Shown: piece after piece, positions 1-6,613 of the stretch
Position numbering within the stretch: position 1 is the first letter of the stretch
Layout: every line of letters begins with the position of its first letter
NCBI GenBank assembly: GCA_031127185.1
Contig: JARIET010000166.1
Location: forward strand, 1 to 6,613
DNA: 6,613 nucleotides
Reading direction: 5' to 3'
Source: Gemmatimonadota bacterium
GTDB taxonomy: Bacteria; Gemmatimonadota; Gemmatimonadetes; Gemmatimonadales; Gemmatimonadaceae
Program-made: the position numbers and the translations under genes
Notes under the pieces: model-generated
Database searches by the model: none
Seen by the model: the letters and a program-made list of their open reading frames with translations, nothing else
Told to the model about the DNA's origin: nothing

Positions 1-777
1 CGCACCCATCGCACAGTCAAACGGATCCTTGGGGAAACCACACTCGTCCCCGCGGCCCACCTTACCACCGTTGGCGCCACCCGCACCGAGATTGACGCCG
101 TCGCAGACGAGTATTGGGAAACGGGAGTCCGCCACCTCGTCGCGCTTCGCGGCGACCCGCCGACGGGCGCCACTTCATATGAAGCAACCGCCGGCGGATA
201 CGCGTACGCTTCCGACCTGGTGGCGGGCCTCAAGGCCCGTCACGACTTCGACGTCAGCGTCGCCACCTTCCCCGAAGGGCATCCCGACTCGCGCTCGCTC
301 GACGCCGAGCTGGACAACCTGAAGCGCAAGATCGACGCCGGTGCGTCACGCGCAATCACGCAGTTCTTCTTCGACAACTGGACGTACCTCCGCTTCCTGG
401 ACCGGGCCAGGAAAGCGGGGATCACTGTGCCGATCATTCCCGGGATCATGCCGGTGACGAACTTCCAACAGATGACGAAGTTCGCGGCGATGGCGGGCGC
501 GTCCGTGCCGCGCACCATGGCACCGCTGTTCGATGGGCTCGAGAACGACGTGGAGACCCGCAAACTCGTCGCCGTCACCGTGGCTGCCGACCAGTGCCAG
601 AAGCTCGCCGAGGCGGGCGTGACCGAATTCCATTTCTACACGCTCAATCGCGCGGACCTCACGTACGCGCTCTGCCACATCCTGGGACTGCGACCACAAC
701 ACATAACAACCGCGAGTGAGCAGTCGGCGGTGGGCGGTCCGCGGAACTCGGTCGGTCCGTCCTCTGCCAACCGCTAA
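1..777 (+). CDS. metF: 5,10-methylenetetrahydrofolate reductase (MetF), 5' end outside the window
   Basis: This cytoplasmic FAD enzyme reduces 5,10-methylene-THF to 5-methyl-THF, the methyl donor for the methionine synthase encoded next. Frame 1 is open from base 1, giving 258 visible residues. By recalled alignment with E. coli MetF (296 residues), about 68 N-terminal residues are missing, including the catalytic Glu28 region. Visible family motifs are [10 protein letters not shown] (residues 18-27, where E. coli has Cys for the second Thr), ALRGDPP (48-54, with D52 matching E. coli Asp120 near the flavin), VATFPEGHP (87-95, Phe where E. coli has Tyr152), RAITQFFFD (117-125, Q121 matching Gln183), [16 protein letters not shown] and [14 protein letters not shown]. 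The conserved fold ends at LGLRP (base 696). A 26-residue polar tail follows, where E. coli has about two residues, and most of it is encoded by the 7-base repeat array. The stop is TAA at 775-777, 14 bases before metH. The family assignment is very secure. Confidence 0.96.
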   Translation, partial: RTHRTVKRILGETTLVPAAHLTTVGATRTEIDAVADEYWETGVRHLVALRGDPPTGATSYEATAGGYAYASDLVAGLKARHDFDVSVATFPEGHPDSRSLDAELDNLKRKIDAGASRAITQFFFDNWTYLRFLDRARKAGITVPIIPGIMPVTNFQQMTKFAAMAGASVPRTMAPLFDGLENDVETRKLVAVTVAADQCQKLAEAGVTEFHFYTLNRADLTYALCHILGLRPQHITTASEQSAVGGPRNSVGPSSANR

Positions 778-784
778 CCGCAGA
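722..784 (+). repeat. Degenerate heptanucleotide tandem array at the metF-metH junction
   Basis: Reading in steps of seven from base 722 gives nine units: AGTCGGC, GGTGGGC, GGTCCGC, GGAACTC, GGTCGGT, CCGTCCT, CTGCCAA, CCGCTAA, CCGCAGA. The first five are G-rich (mostly GGTNNGC) and the last three or four are C-rich (CCGCNNA-like). The array therefore looks like two facing halves of one degenerate repeat. The halves can pair: 727-737 against 764-774 makes an 11-bp stem with one mismatch and one G-U pair, over a 26-base loop. No T-run follows, so it is not a typical intrinsic terminator. It carries the last ~18 codons and the stop of metF. Heptanucleotide short tandem repeats (STRRs) are known from cyanobacterial genomes; whether this belongs to a genome-wide family here cannot be seen from one copy. 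Confidence 0.55.
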
Positions 785-791
785 CTCGCAC

Positions 792-3700
792 TTGTCGTCC
801 TCCCGCAGTTCACGCCTCGCCCTTCTCGACGCCGATCTCGCCCGCCGCATCCTCATCCTCGACGGCGGCTACGGCACCGAGATCCAGAAGCTCCGCCTCA
901 CCGAGGCCGATTACCGCGGAGAACGTTTTGCCAATTGGGCGAAGGAAGTCCGCGGCAACAGCGACTTGCTGGTGCTCAGCCGACCGGACGCCATCCAGGC
1001 GATACACGAGGCCTACCTCGATGCCGGCGCTGATATCATCGAGACCAACACGTTCTCGGCCACCACCATCGCGCAGGCCGATTATGGCATGGAATCGCTG
1101 GCGACCGAGCTCAATGAAGCCGGCGCACGCATTGCGCGCGCCGCCTGCGACACCTTCGAAGCCGCAGACGGTCGTCCGCGCTTTGTGGCCGGTGTGCTCG
1201 GCCCCACCAACCGCTCGGCAAGCATCTCGCCCAAGGTCGAAGATGCCGGCTTCCGCAACATCGCGTTCGATGAACTCGTGGTCGCATACGTCGAGGCCGC
1301 CCGCGCGCTCGTGGCTGGCGGCGCCGACCTGTTGTTGATCGAGACGATCTTCGACACGCTGAACGCCAAAGCCGCGATCTTTGCGACCGAGCAGCTGTTC
1401 GATGAACTCAGGGAGCGGCTTCCGGTGTGGATCTCCGGCACCATCACCGATCAGAGCGGACGGACCCTGTCGGGCCAGACAACCGAGGCGTTCTACAACT
1501 CGGTCAGCCACGCGCGCCCGTTCGCCGTGGGTCTCAACTGTGCGCTTGGAGCAAAAGACCTCCGCGCCTACATCCAGGAACTCTCGCGCATCTCGCCGTC
1601 GTGGGTGGCGATTCACCCGAACGCCGGGCTCCCCAACGAAATGGGCGGGTATGACGAAACGCCGTCGTACACCTCCGCTGTGCTGCGCGAGTTCGCGGAG
1701 GCGGGGTTCATCAACATTGTCGGCGGATGTTGCGGCACGACCCCTGCGCACATCCGAGCGATCGCCGACGCCGTTCGCGGCGTGAAGCCGCGCACCCGCC
1801 CGACTCCCGAGCCTCGCCTGCGACTGAGCGGACTCGAGCCGCTCACGATCGGACCCGACTCGAATTTCGTGAACGTCGGCGAGCGCACCAACGTCACGGG
1901 CAGCGCCAAGTTCCGCACGCTGATTCTCGAGGCCAAGTACGACGAGGCGCTGACCGTCGCGCGCCAGCAAATCGAGGCCGGTGCGGTCATTGTCGATGTG
2001 AACTTCGATGAGGCAATGCTCGACGCGAAGGAGGCCATGCAGCGCTTCCTGAACCTCGCGGCGGGCGAGCCGGCCATCGCGAAGGCGCCGGTGATGGTGG
2101 ATTCGTCGAAATGGTCGGTGATCGAGGCTGGGCTTAAGTGCCTGCAGGGCAAGAGCGTCGTCAACTCCATCTCGATGAAGGAGGGCGAGGCCGAGTTCAT
2201 CAGGCAGGCGACGCTGGTGCGGCGCTATGGCGCGGCAGTGATCGTGATGGCCTTCGACGAACAGGGACAGGCCGACACGGTTGAGCGCAAAGTCTCCATC
2301 TGCGAACGCGCGTATCGCATCCTCGTGGATCGCGTCGGCTTCGACCCGCAGGACATCATTTTCGACCCGAACATCTTCGCGATCGCCACGGGCATCGAGG
2401 AACACAGCGGCTATGCCGTCGCCTTCATCGAGGCGACGACGCAGATCAAGCTGCGCTGCCCGGGCGCACGGATTTCCGGTGGGGTGAGCAACGTTTCATT
2501 CTCGTTCCGCGGCAACAATCCGGTGCGCGAGGCGATTCACTCCGTTTTCCTCTACCACGCCGTTGCCGCCGGGATGGACATGGGGATCGTGAACGCTGGT
2601 GCGCTCACGCTGTACTCCGACATTCCGCCCGCGCTGCTGGAACGTGTCGAAGACGTCGTCCTCAACCGCCGCCCCGACGCCACCGAGCGGCTGCTCGAGG
2701 TGGCGGACAGCGTGAAGGGTGAGGCGAAGGTCAAGGCGACAGATCTTGCCTGGCGGCAGGGCCCCGTCCACGAGCGCCTCAGCCACGCGCTCGTCCACGG
2801 CATCGCCGACTTCATCGTCGCGGACACCGAAGAAGCGCGAAAGCTGGCCGAGCAACCGATCGAAGTGATTGAAGGGCCGCTGATGGTCGGCATGAACATC
2901 GTCGGCGACCTGTTCGGCAGCGGGAAGATGTTCCTTCCGCAGGTCGTGAAGAGCGCGCGCGTGATGAAGCGCGCCGTGGCCCACCTGATTCCCTACATCG
3001 AGGCGTCACAAAGTGCGGGCGCGCGCAAGAAGGGGAAGATCGTGCTGGCCACCGTGAAGGGTGACGTGCACGACATCGGCAAGAACATCGTGGCCGTGGT
3101 GCTCCAGTGCAACAACTACGACGTCGTGAACCTCGGCGTCATGGTGCCCTGCGCCAAGATCCTCGACGTCGCGCGCAAGGAACAGGCCGACATCATCGGA
3201 CTCTCGGGGCTGATCACGCCATCGCTCGAAGAGATGGCGTTCATCGCCACGGAGATGCAGCGCGAAGGGATGACCATTCCGCTGCTCATCGGCGGTGCTA
3301 CAACGAGCAAGGTGCACACGGCCGTGAAGATCGAACCCGGCTACACAGGCCCGGTGGTGCACGTTCTGGATGCGTCGCGCGCGGTTGGTGTGGCATCGGC
3401 CCTGCTCAGCAGCGATCAACGGGATGCGACGACCGCGGCAATCCGTGAGGAATACGAGGACATTCGCGTACGGCGTGCCGAGCGCCGCCAGGAGGCAAAG
3501 CGACAGACGCTCGAACAGGCGCGCGCCAACAAGCTGCGAATCGACCTCGCGGTTCCCGTCCCCAAGCCAACCTTCCTCGGCGTGCGCACGTTTGATGACG
3601 TCCCGCTCGGGGACATTGTGCCGCGCATCGACTGGACACCGTTCTTCCAGACCTGGGAACTCGCCGGGCACTACCCGGAGATCTTGCGGGATGCCACGGT

Positions 3701-4505
3701 GGGCGAGGCGGCGCGCAACCTCTGGACTGACGCGCAAACCATGCTGGCCAAGGTCGTCTCGGAGAAGTGGTTGCATGCGCGCGCAGTGGTCGGCTTCTAT
3801 CAGGCCAACTCGGATGGTGCGGAAGACATTCTGCTCTTCGAAGGCAGCGACCAGCCGATTGCCACTCTGCACACCTTGCGTCAGCAGATGGTAAAGGGTG
3901 ACGGGCGCACAAATAGCGCGCTGGCTGACTTCGTGGCGCCGCGCGACTCGGGGGTGGGGGATTACGTGGGGCTCTTCGCCGTGACCACGGGCATCGGGCT
4001 CGAGGAGCGGGTCGCGGCCTTCGAAGCCGTGCACGACGACTATTCATCGATCCTGTTCAAGGCGCTCGCCGATCGCCTCGCCGAGGCGTTCGCGGAGCGC
4101 ATGCACGAGCGCGTGCGGCGCGAGCTATGGGGGTACGCACCGCTCGAGCACCTCGACAACGCGGCATTGATCCGCGAGCAGTACCAAGGCATCCGACCAG
4201 CGCCCGGCTACCCGGCCTGCCCGGACCACACAGAGAAAGGAACGATCTTTGGTTTGCTTGATGCCACCGCGCGTGCCGGGATATCCCTGACCGAAAGCTT
4301 TGCAATGCTCCCGGCATCGGCGGTGTCCGGTTACTACTTCTGGCGCCCCGAATCGGCGTATTTCGGTATCGGCAAGATCGAGCGTGACCAGGTCGAGTCC
4401 TACGCCGCGCGCAAGGGCATTCCGGTCGAAGTGGCCGAAAGATGGCTCGCACCGAATCTCGCCTATGACCGGGTGCTGGCGCCGAGGGCCGTCGTGGGCC
4501 GATAA
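792..4505 (+). CDS. metH: Cobalamin-dependent methionine synthase (MetH), complete
   Basis: This enzyme transfers the methyl group of 5-methyl-THF through cobalamin to homocysteine, giving methionine and THF. At 1237 residues it matches the E. coli enzyme (1227) almost throughout. Modules in order: the homocysteine domain (~15-330), with zinc ligands C250 in GLNC and C313/C314 in GGCCGT; the pterin domain (~355-620), with [22 protein letters not shown] and [14 protein letters not shown]; the helical cap (~660-740); the B12 domain (~745-880), with DVHDIG giving D758 and axial ligand H760, plus S811 completing the triad; and the SAM-binding reactivation domain (~930-1237), with [15 protein letters not shown] (R1135) and Y1190. 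The start is TTG at 792, with no Shine-Dalgarno-like sequence. It is the only ATG, GTG or TTG between the in-frame stop at 717-719 and the conserved DGGYGTE motif, so the start is well constrained. Small oddities are DGGYGTE (E. coli DGGMGTM) and [11 protein letters not shown] (E. coli IDINMDEGMLD). Flavodoxin-type reactivation partners are not in the window. Confidence 0.98.
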   Translation: MSSSRSSRLALLDADLARRILILDGGYGTEIQKLRLTEADYRGERFANWAKEVRGNSDLLVLSRPDAIQAIHEAYLDAGADIIETNTFSATTIAQADYGMESLATELNEAGARIARAACDTFEAADGRPRFVAGVLGPTNRSASISPKVEDAGFRNIAFDELVVAYVEAARALVAGGADLLLIETIFDTLNAKAAIFATEQLFDELRERLPVWISGTITDQSGRTLSGQTTEAFYNSVSHARPFAVGLNCALGAKDLRAYIQELSRISPSWVAIHPNAGLPNEMGGYDETPSYTSAVLREFAEAGFINIVGGCCGTTPAHIRAIADAVRGVKPRTRPTPEPRLRLSGLEPLTIGPDSNFVNVGERTNVTGSAKFRTLILEAKYDEALTVARQQIEAGAVIVDVNFDEAMLDAKEAMQRFLNLAAGEPAIAKAPVMVDSSKWSVIEAGLKCLQGKSVVNSISMKEGEAEFIRQATLVRRYGAAVIVMAFDEQGQADTVERKVSICERAYRILVDRVGFDPQDIIFDPNIFAIATGIEEHSGYAVAFIEATTQIKLRCPGARISGGVSNVSFSFRGNNPVREAIHSVFLYHAVAAGMDMGIVNAGALTLYSDIPPALLERVEDVVLNRRPDATERLLEVADSVKGEAKVKATDLAWRQGPVHERLSHALVHGIADFIVADTEEARKLAEQPIEVIEGPLMVGMNIVGDLFGSGKMFLPQVVKSARVMKRAVAHLIPYIEASQSAGARKKGKIVLATVKGDVHDIGKNIVAVVLQCNNYDVVNLGVMVPCAKILDVARKEQADIIGLSGLITPSLEEMAFIATEMQREGMTIPLLIGGATTSKVHTAVKIEPGYTGPVVHVLDASRAVGVASALLSSDQRDATTAAIREEYEDIRVRRAERRQEAKRQTLEQARANKLRIDLAVPVPKPTFLGVRTFDDVPLGDIVPRIDWTPFFQTWELAGHYPEILRDATVGEAARNLWTDAQTMLAKVVSEKWLHARAVVGFYQANSDGAEDILLFEGSDQPIATLHTLRQQMVKGDGRTNSALADFVAPRDSGVGDYVGLFAVTTGIGLEERVAAFEAVHDDYSSILFKALADRLAEAFAERMHERVRRELWGYAPLEHLDNAALIREQYQGIRPAPGYPACPDHTEKGTIFGLLDATARAGISLTESFAMLPASAVSGYYFWRPESAYFGIGKIERDQVESYAARKGIPVEVAERWLAPNLAYDRVLAPRAVVGR

Positions 4506-4506
4506 T
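4501..4506 (+). promoter_or_regulatory. Possible -10 element (GATAAT) for a leaderless transcript of the REC-EAL gene
   Basis: GATAAT matches the bacterial -10 consensus TATAAT at five of six positions, including the critical second A and last T, in otherwise GC-rich surroundings. It overlaps the metH stop codon (4503-4505). It ends six bases before the ATG at 4513, which is where transcription would begin for a leaderless mRNA. The ATG has no Shine-Dalgarno-like sequence, which fits that idea. No convincing -35 is present: the best nearby hexamer, TGGCGC at 4477-4482, matches TTGACA at only three positions. Chance occurrence is quite possible, because the hexamer partly arises from the stop codon itself. 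Confidence 0.2.
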
Positions 4507-4512
4507 ACAGCC

Positions 4513-5694
4513 ATGCCAGCTGCCGCCGCAGTGCCCATGTCCGCCGCCAGTCGACGCGTGCTGGTGATCGATGATGAGCCGGCGGTGCTGAAGGTCATTG
4601 GGCTCGTCCTGCAGCGTCGCGGGTTCGCCGTGGAGACGATGTCGAGCGCCAAGGATGCGCTCCGACAGATTCCGCAGCAGAAGTACCATGCCATCCTCTC
4701 GGACATCATCATGCCCGAGATGACGGGCGTCGAGTTCCTGCGTGAACTCCGGCGCCACGATCTCGATGTTCCCGTGATCCTCATGACGGCCGGCCCCACG
4801 CTCGATTCCGCGATTGACGCGATCGAGTACGGGGCACAGCAGTACCTGCTGAAGCCCGTTGAGCCGGACGCCCTCGTGAAGGCCGTCGGCCGGGCCGTGG
4901 CGCTCGGCGAGCTGGCCCGGGCCAAGCGCGACGCCCTCGCCGGGGGTGGCGCCCGGAAGACCGTCTCGCTCAACGAGCGGGCTGACCTCGAGGCCGTTCT
5001 CAAGCGCGCGTTCGACACGATCCGCATTGTCTTCCAGCCGGTGGTGTCGCTCAAGTCGTCGTCGCTCTTTGGCTATGAAGCACTGATGCGCTGCGACGAA
5101 ACGCTCTTTGCATCGTACGGCGCCCTGCTGTCCGCGGCAGATCGCGTCGCGTGGCGACCGATCCTGGCGCGCACGATCTACCAGCGCATCGCCCAGCAAT
5201 GCGCCGAGTTGCCGGACGGGGCACTGCTCTTTGTGAACGTGCATCCCTCGGATGCCCAGGAAGGCCTTCTGACGGGTGCGAATGCCCCGCTGGAACCTAT
5301 GGCGAACCGCATTGTGCTCGAGTTGGGCGACCGCACACCGACGGCGCAGATTGACGCATTTGCCAATAGCGTTCCCGCGTTGCGCGCCGCCGGTTTTCGT
5401 ATTGCCATTGACGACCTCGGCACCGGCGGATCGGGAATGGTCGCGTTCGGAAAGCTGAACCCCGACTTCGTGAAGCTCGATGGCGCGCTTATCACGGGAC
5501 TCGACTCCGACGAGGCGAACGCGCGGATGACCCGCGGGATGTACGCGCTGTGTCGCGAGCTTGGCGTGCCGGTGATCGCGGAAGGGATCGAGACTGCCGC
5601 AGAGCGCGCCGCCCTTGAGGCCATTGGCGCGGACTTGGCGCAGGGCCACGTGTTCGGGCAGCCCGGCCCGTCGTTCCCCGCCCCACGCCTGTAG
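4513..5694 (+). CDS. Response regulator with receiver and EAL (cyclic-di-GMP phosphodiesterase) domains
   Basis: This 393-residue soluble protein likely hydrolyses cyclic-di-GMP to pGpG under control of phosphorylation by an unseen histidine kinase. The receiver domain (~14-130) is complete: D20/D21 acidic pair, phosphoacceptor D64 in LSDIIMPEMTG, T92, Y111 and K114 in YLLKP. A ~35-residue linker leads to the EAL domain (~165-390). Its metal and catalytic residues are present: E189 in EALMR, N242 in FVNVHP, E270 in LELGD, D300/D301 in IDDLGTG, K321 in VKLD, E357 in AEGIET and Q377 in AQGHVFG. Deviations are ELGD instead of ELTE (D273 for the loop-supporting Glu) and DDLGTGGSG instead of DDFGTGYSS. 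There is no GGDEF, DNA-binding or membrane segment. The start could be ATG 4513 (chosen, 7 bases after metH) or ATG 4537; the receiver fold begins after both, and neither has a clear ribosome site. Target and partner are unknown. Confidence 0.93.
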   Translation: MPAAAAVPMSAASRRVLVIDDEPAVLKVIGLVLQRRGFAVETMSSAKDALRQIPQQKYHAILSDIIMPEMTGVEFLRELRRHDLDVPVILMTAGPTLDSAIDAIEYGAQQYLLKPVEPDALVKAVGRAVALGELARAKRDALAGGGARKTVSLNERADLEAVLKRAFDTIRIVFQPVVSLKSSSLFGYEALMRCDETLFASYGALLSAADRVAWRPILARTIYQRIAQQCAELPDGALLFVNVHPSDAQEGLLTGANAPLEPMANRIVLELGDRTPTAQIDAFANSVPALRAAGFRIAIDDLGTGGSGMVAFGKLNPDFVKLDGALITGLDSDEANARMTRGMYALCRELGVPVIAEGIETAAERAALEAIGADLAQGHVFGQPGPSFPAPRL

Positions 5695-5698
5695 AGGG
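5693..5698 (+). promoter_or_regulatory. Ribosome binding site of the acyl-CoA dehydrogenase gene, overlapping the upstream stop
   Basis: AGAGGG lies eight bases before the ATG at 5707 and contains GAGG, complementary to the 16S rRNA tail. Its first two bases belong to the TAG stop of the REC-EAL gene. A ribosome finishing that gene would therefore sit on the initiation site of the next one, a typical arrangement for translational coupling. It is the only clear Shine-Dalgarno sequence at the three junctions in the window and fixes the downstream start. Confidence 0.65.
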
Positions 5699-5706
5699 TA
5701 TTGCCG

Positions 5707-6613
5707 ATGGAGTCGTTGACTGCCGCCCAGCCCCTCTCGGTGCTGACGGACGATGAGCGCGCGTTTCAATCCGCCGTGGCCGAATTTGCGCGGGGCGAAA
5801 TCGCGCCTCGTGTCACGGCGATGGAACAGGCCGCCAAACTCGACCCCGAGCTGATCCCCAAGTACTTCGAAATGGGGTTGATGGGAATCCAGGTACCCGA
5901 GCAGTACGGCGGTGCGGGTGGCTCGGTGATGATGGTAACGCTCGCGGTGGAGGAGATCAGCCGCGTGGACGCGTCGGCCGCAATCATGGTGGATGTGCAG
6001 AACACGCTGGTGGCCTATCCGTTCCTGATGTCCGCGACGGACGACCAGAAGCGGCGCTATCTGCCAGCCATCTGCGAATCGAAGGTGGGGGCTTACGCGC
6101 TGAGCGAGGCGACGAGCGGATCGGATGCCTTCGCCCTGCAGACCCGTGCGGACAAGAAGGGCGATGACTGGGTGCTCACCGGGCGAAAGCTCTGGATCAC
6201 GAATGCGGCAGAAGCTGACGTGTTCATAGTTTTTGCGACCACCGACCCCGCCAAGGGCTACAAGGGCATCACGGCGTTCATCGTTGAACGCAAGTTCGCG
6301 GGCTTCAGCGTCGGGAAGAAGGAAGACAAGCTCGGCATCCGCGCCTCGAGCACCTGCGAATTGATTCTGGATGGCGTGGTGGTGCCGGCCACGAATGTGC
6401 TGGGCCCGGTGGGTCAGGGCTACAAGATCGCGATCGAGACGTTGAACGAAGGGCGAATCGGCATCGGCGCGCAGATGATCGGTGTGGCGCAGGGCGCGCT
6501 CGACGCGACGCTGAGGTACGTGAAGGAGCGTCGGCAGTTCGGAAAGGCCATTGCCGACAATCAGGGTGTGCAGTTCCAGCTGGCGCAGGCCGCCACGGAG
6601 CTCCAGGCGGCCC
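5707..6613 (+). CDS. Acyl-CoA dehydrogenase, short/branched-chain-like, 3' end outside the window
   Basis: This FAD enzyme would introduce a trans-2 double bond into an acyl-CoA and pass electrons to electron-transfer flavoprotein. The frame runs from ATG 5707 to the window edge, giving 302 of the usual ~380-390 residues. The N-terminal helical domain (~10-125) contains LMGIQVPEQYGGAGGS (58-73). The family signature ALSEATSGSD (131-140) marks the flavin/substrate-binding sheet domain. RASSTC (212-217), LNEGRIGIGAQMIG (246-259) and RRQFGK (275-280) lead into the C-terminal helical domain. QNTLVAY (98-104), DAFALQTRADK, GYKGITAF and KLGIRASSTC resemble, from memory, human ACADSB (2-methylbutyryl-CoA dehydrogenase), suggesting a branched-chain substrate such as an isoleucine breakdown intermediate. 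The catalytic Glu expected in the last ~90 residues lies outside the window, so substrate class is uncertain. The gene starts 12 bases after the REC-EAL gene. Confidence 0.95.
   Translation, partial: MESLTAAQPLSVLTDDERAFQSAVAEFARGEIAPRVTAMEQAAKLDPELIPKYFEMGLMGIQVPEQYGGAGGSVMMVTLAVEEISRVDASAAIMVDVQNTLVAYPFLMSATDDQKRRYLPAICESKVGAYALSEATSGSDAFALQTRADKKGDDWVLTGRKLWITNAAEADVFIVFATTDPAKGYKGITAFIVERKFAGFSVGKKEDKLGIRASSTCELILDGVVVPATNVLGPVGQGYKIAIETLNEGRIGIGAQMIGVAQGALDATLRYVKERRQFGKAIADNQGVQFQLAQAATELQAA

Noticed and set aside
29..322. Open frame of 97 codons at the window start, + strand
   Set aside because: It overlaps metF in another frame and is a Pro/Arg/Ser/Thr-rich shadow, while frame 1 carries clear MetF motifs.
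778..791. Cobalamin or SAM riboswitch before metH
   Set aside because: Only 14 bases separate metF and metH, which leaves no room for one. Any riboswitch for the operon would be upstream of metF, outside the window.
810..2405. Long open frame (531 codons) on the - strand opposite metH
   Set aside because: It lies entirely within a highly conserved metH region. Its translation shows no recognisable domain and is rich in Arg, His, Asp and Val, as expected for the complement of GC-rich codons.
3006..4034. Open frame of 342 codons on the - strand opposite the metH B12 and activation domains
   Set aside because: It is Arg/His/Asp-rich with no motif and sits opposite conserved metH residues.
4300..4512. 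Upstream extension of the REC-EAL reading frame to an ATG at 4300
   Set aside because: The extra 71 codons overlap the conserved SAM-binding end of metH in another frame and read as an Arg/Ser-rich shadow. The receiver fold needs only the part after 4513.
5655..5700. GC-rich inverted sequence CGGGCAGCCCG near the end of the REC-EAL gene as a terminator
   Set aside because: The loop would be a single base and no T-run follows. It also lies inside the conserved C-terminal EAL coding sequence.
4057..5769. Open frame of 570 codons on the - strand spanning the end of metH and the REC-EAL gene
   Set aside because: It crosses two well-supported genes and a junction without any family motif. It is a shadow of GC-rich coding on the other strand.
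6220..6240. AT-richer pocket with a rare ATA codon in the dehydrogenase gene
   Set aside because: The frame and the protein stay conserved across it. A few codons do not indicate transfer or damage.

Overview
The window is GC-rich and densely packed. All four genes lie on the + strand with gaps of only 14, 7 and 12 bases. It reads as an ordinary chromosomal segment from a free-living, cobalamin-using bacterium. The GC-rich coding style, the REC-EAL protein type and the degenerate heptanucleotide array at one junction made me think of Gemmatimonadota or a similar high-GC phylum. That is an inference from general resemblance, not a demonstrated assignment.

Layout. Bases 1-777 hold the 3' part of metF (5,10-methylenetetrahydrofolate reductase); the first ~68 codons lie outside the window. 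Bases 722-784 form a degenerate 7-base tandem array that encodes the unusual C-terminal tail of MetF, contains its stop codon, and ends 7 bases before metH. Bases 792-4505 are a complete cobalamin-dependent methionine synthase (metH) with all modules and key residues present. Bases 4513-5694 encode a response regulator with an N-terminal receiver domain and a C-terminal EAL (cyclic-di-GMP phosphodiesterase) domain. Bases 5707-6613 are the first 302 codons of an acyl-CoA dehydrogenase resembling the short/branched-chain type; it runs off the window.

How the genes work together. MetF makes 5-methyltetrahydrofolate, and MetH uses it to methylate homocysteine to methionine, so these two genes are a coherent metabolic pair. 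The REC-EAL regulator and the acyl-CoA dehydrogenase have no obvious biochemical link to methionine synthesis, yet they follow so closely that co-transcription is likely. No terminator is visible at any junction. A TATAAT-like hexamer just before the regulator's ATG leaves open a separate, possibly leaderless, transcript.

I see no clearly new biological system. The points most worth a second look are the heptanucleotide array at the metF-metH junction with its effect on the MetF C-terminus and the metH start, and the cyclic-di-GMP phosphodiesterase gene directly behind metH. No stretch over 300 bases is without a gene. I found no RNA genes, CRISPR arrays or insertion sequences.
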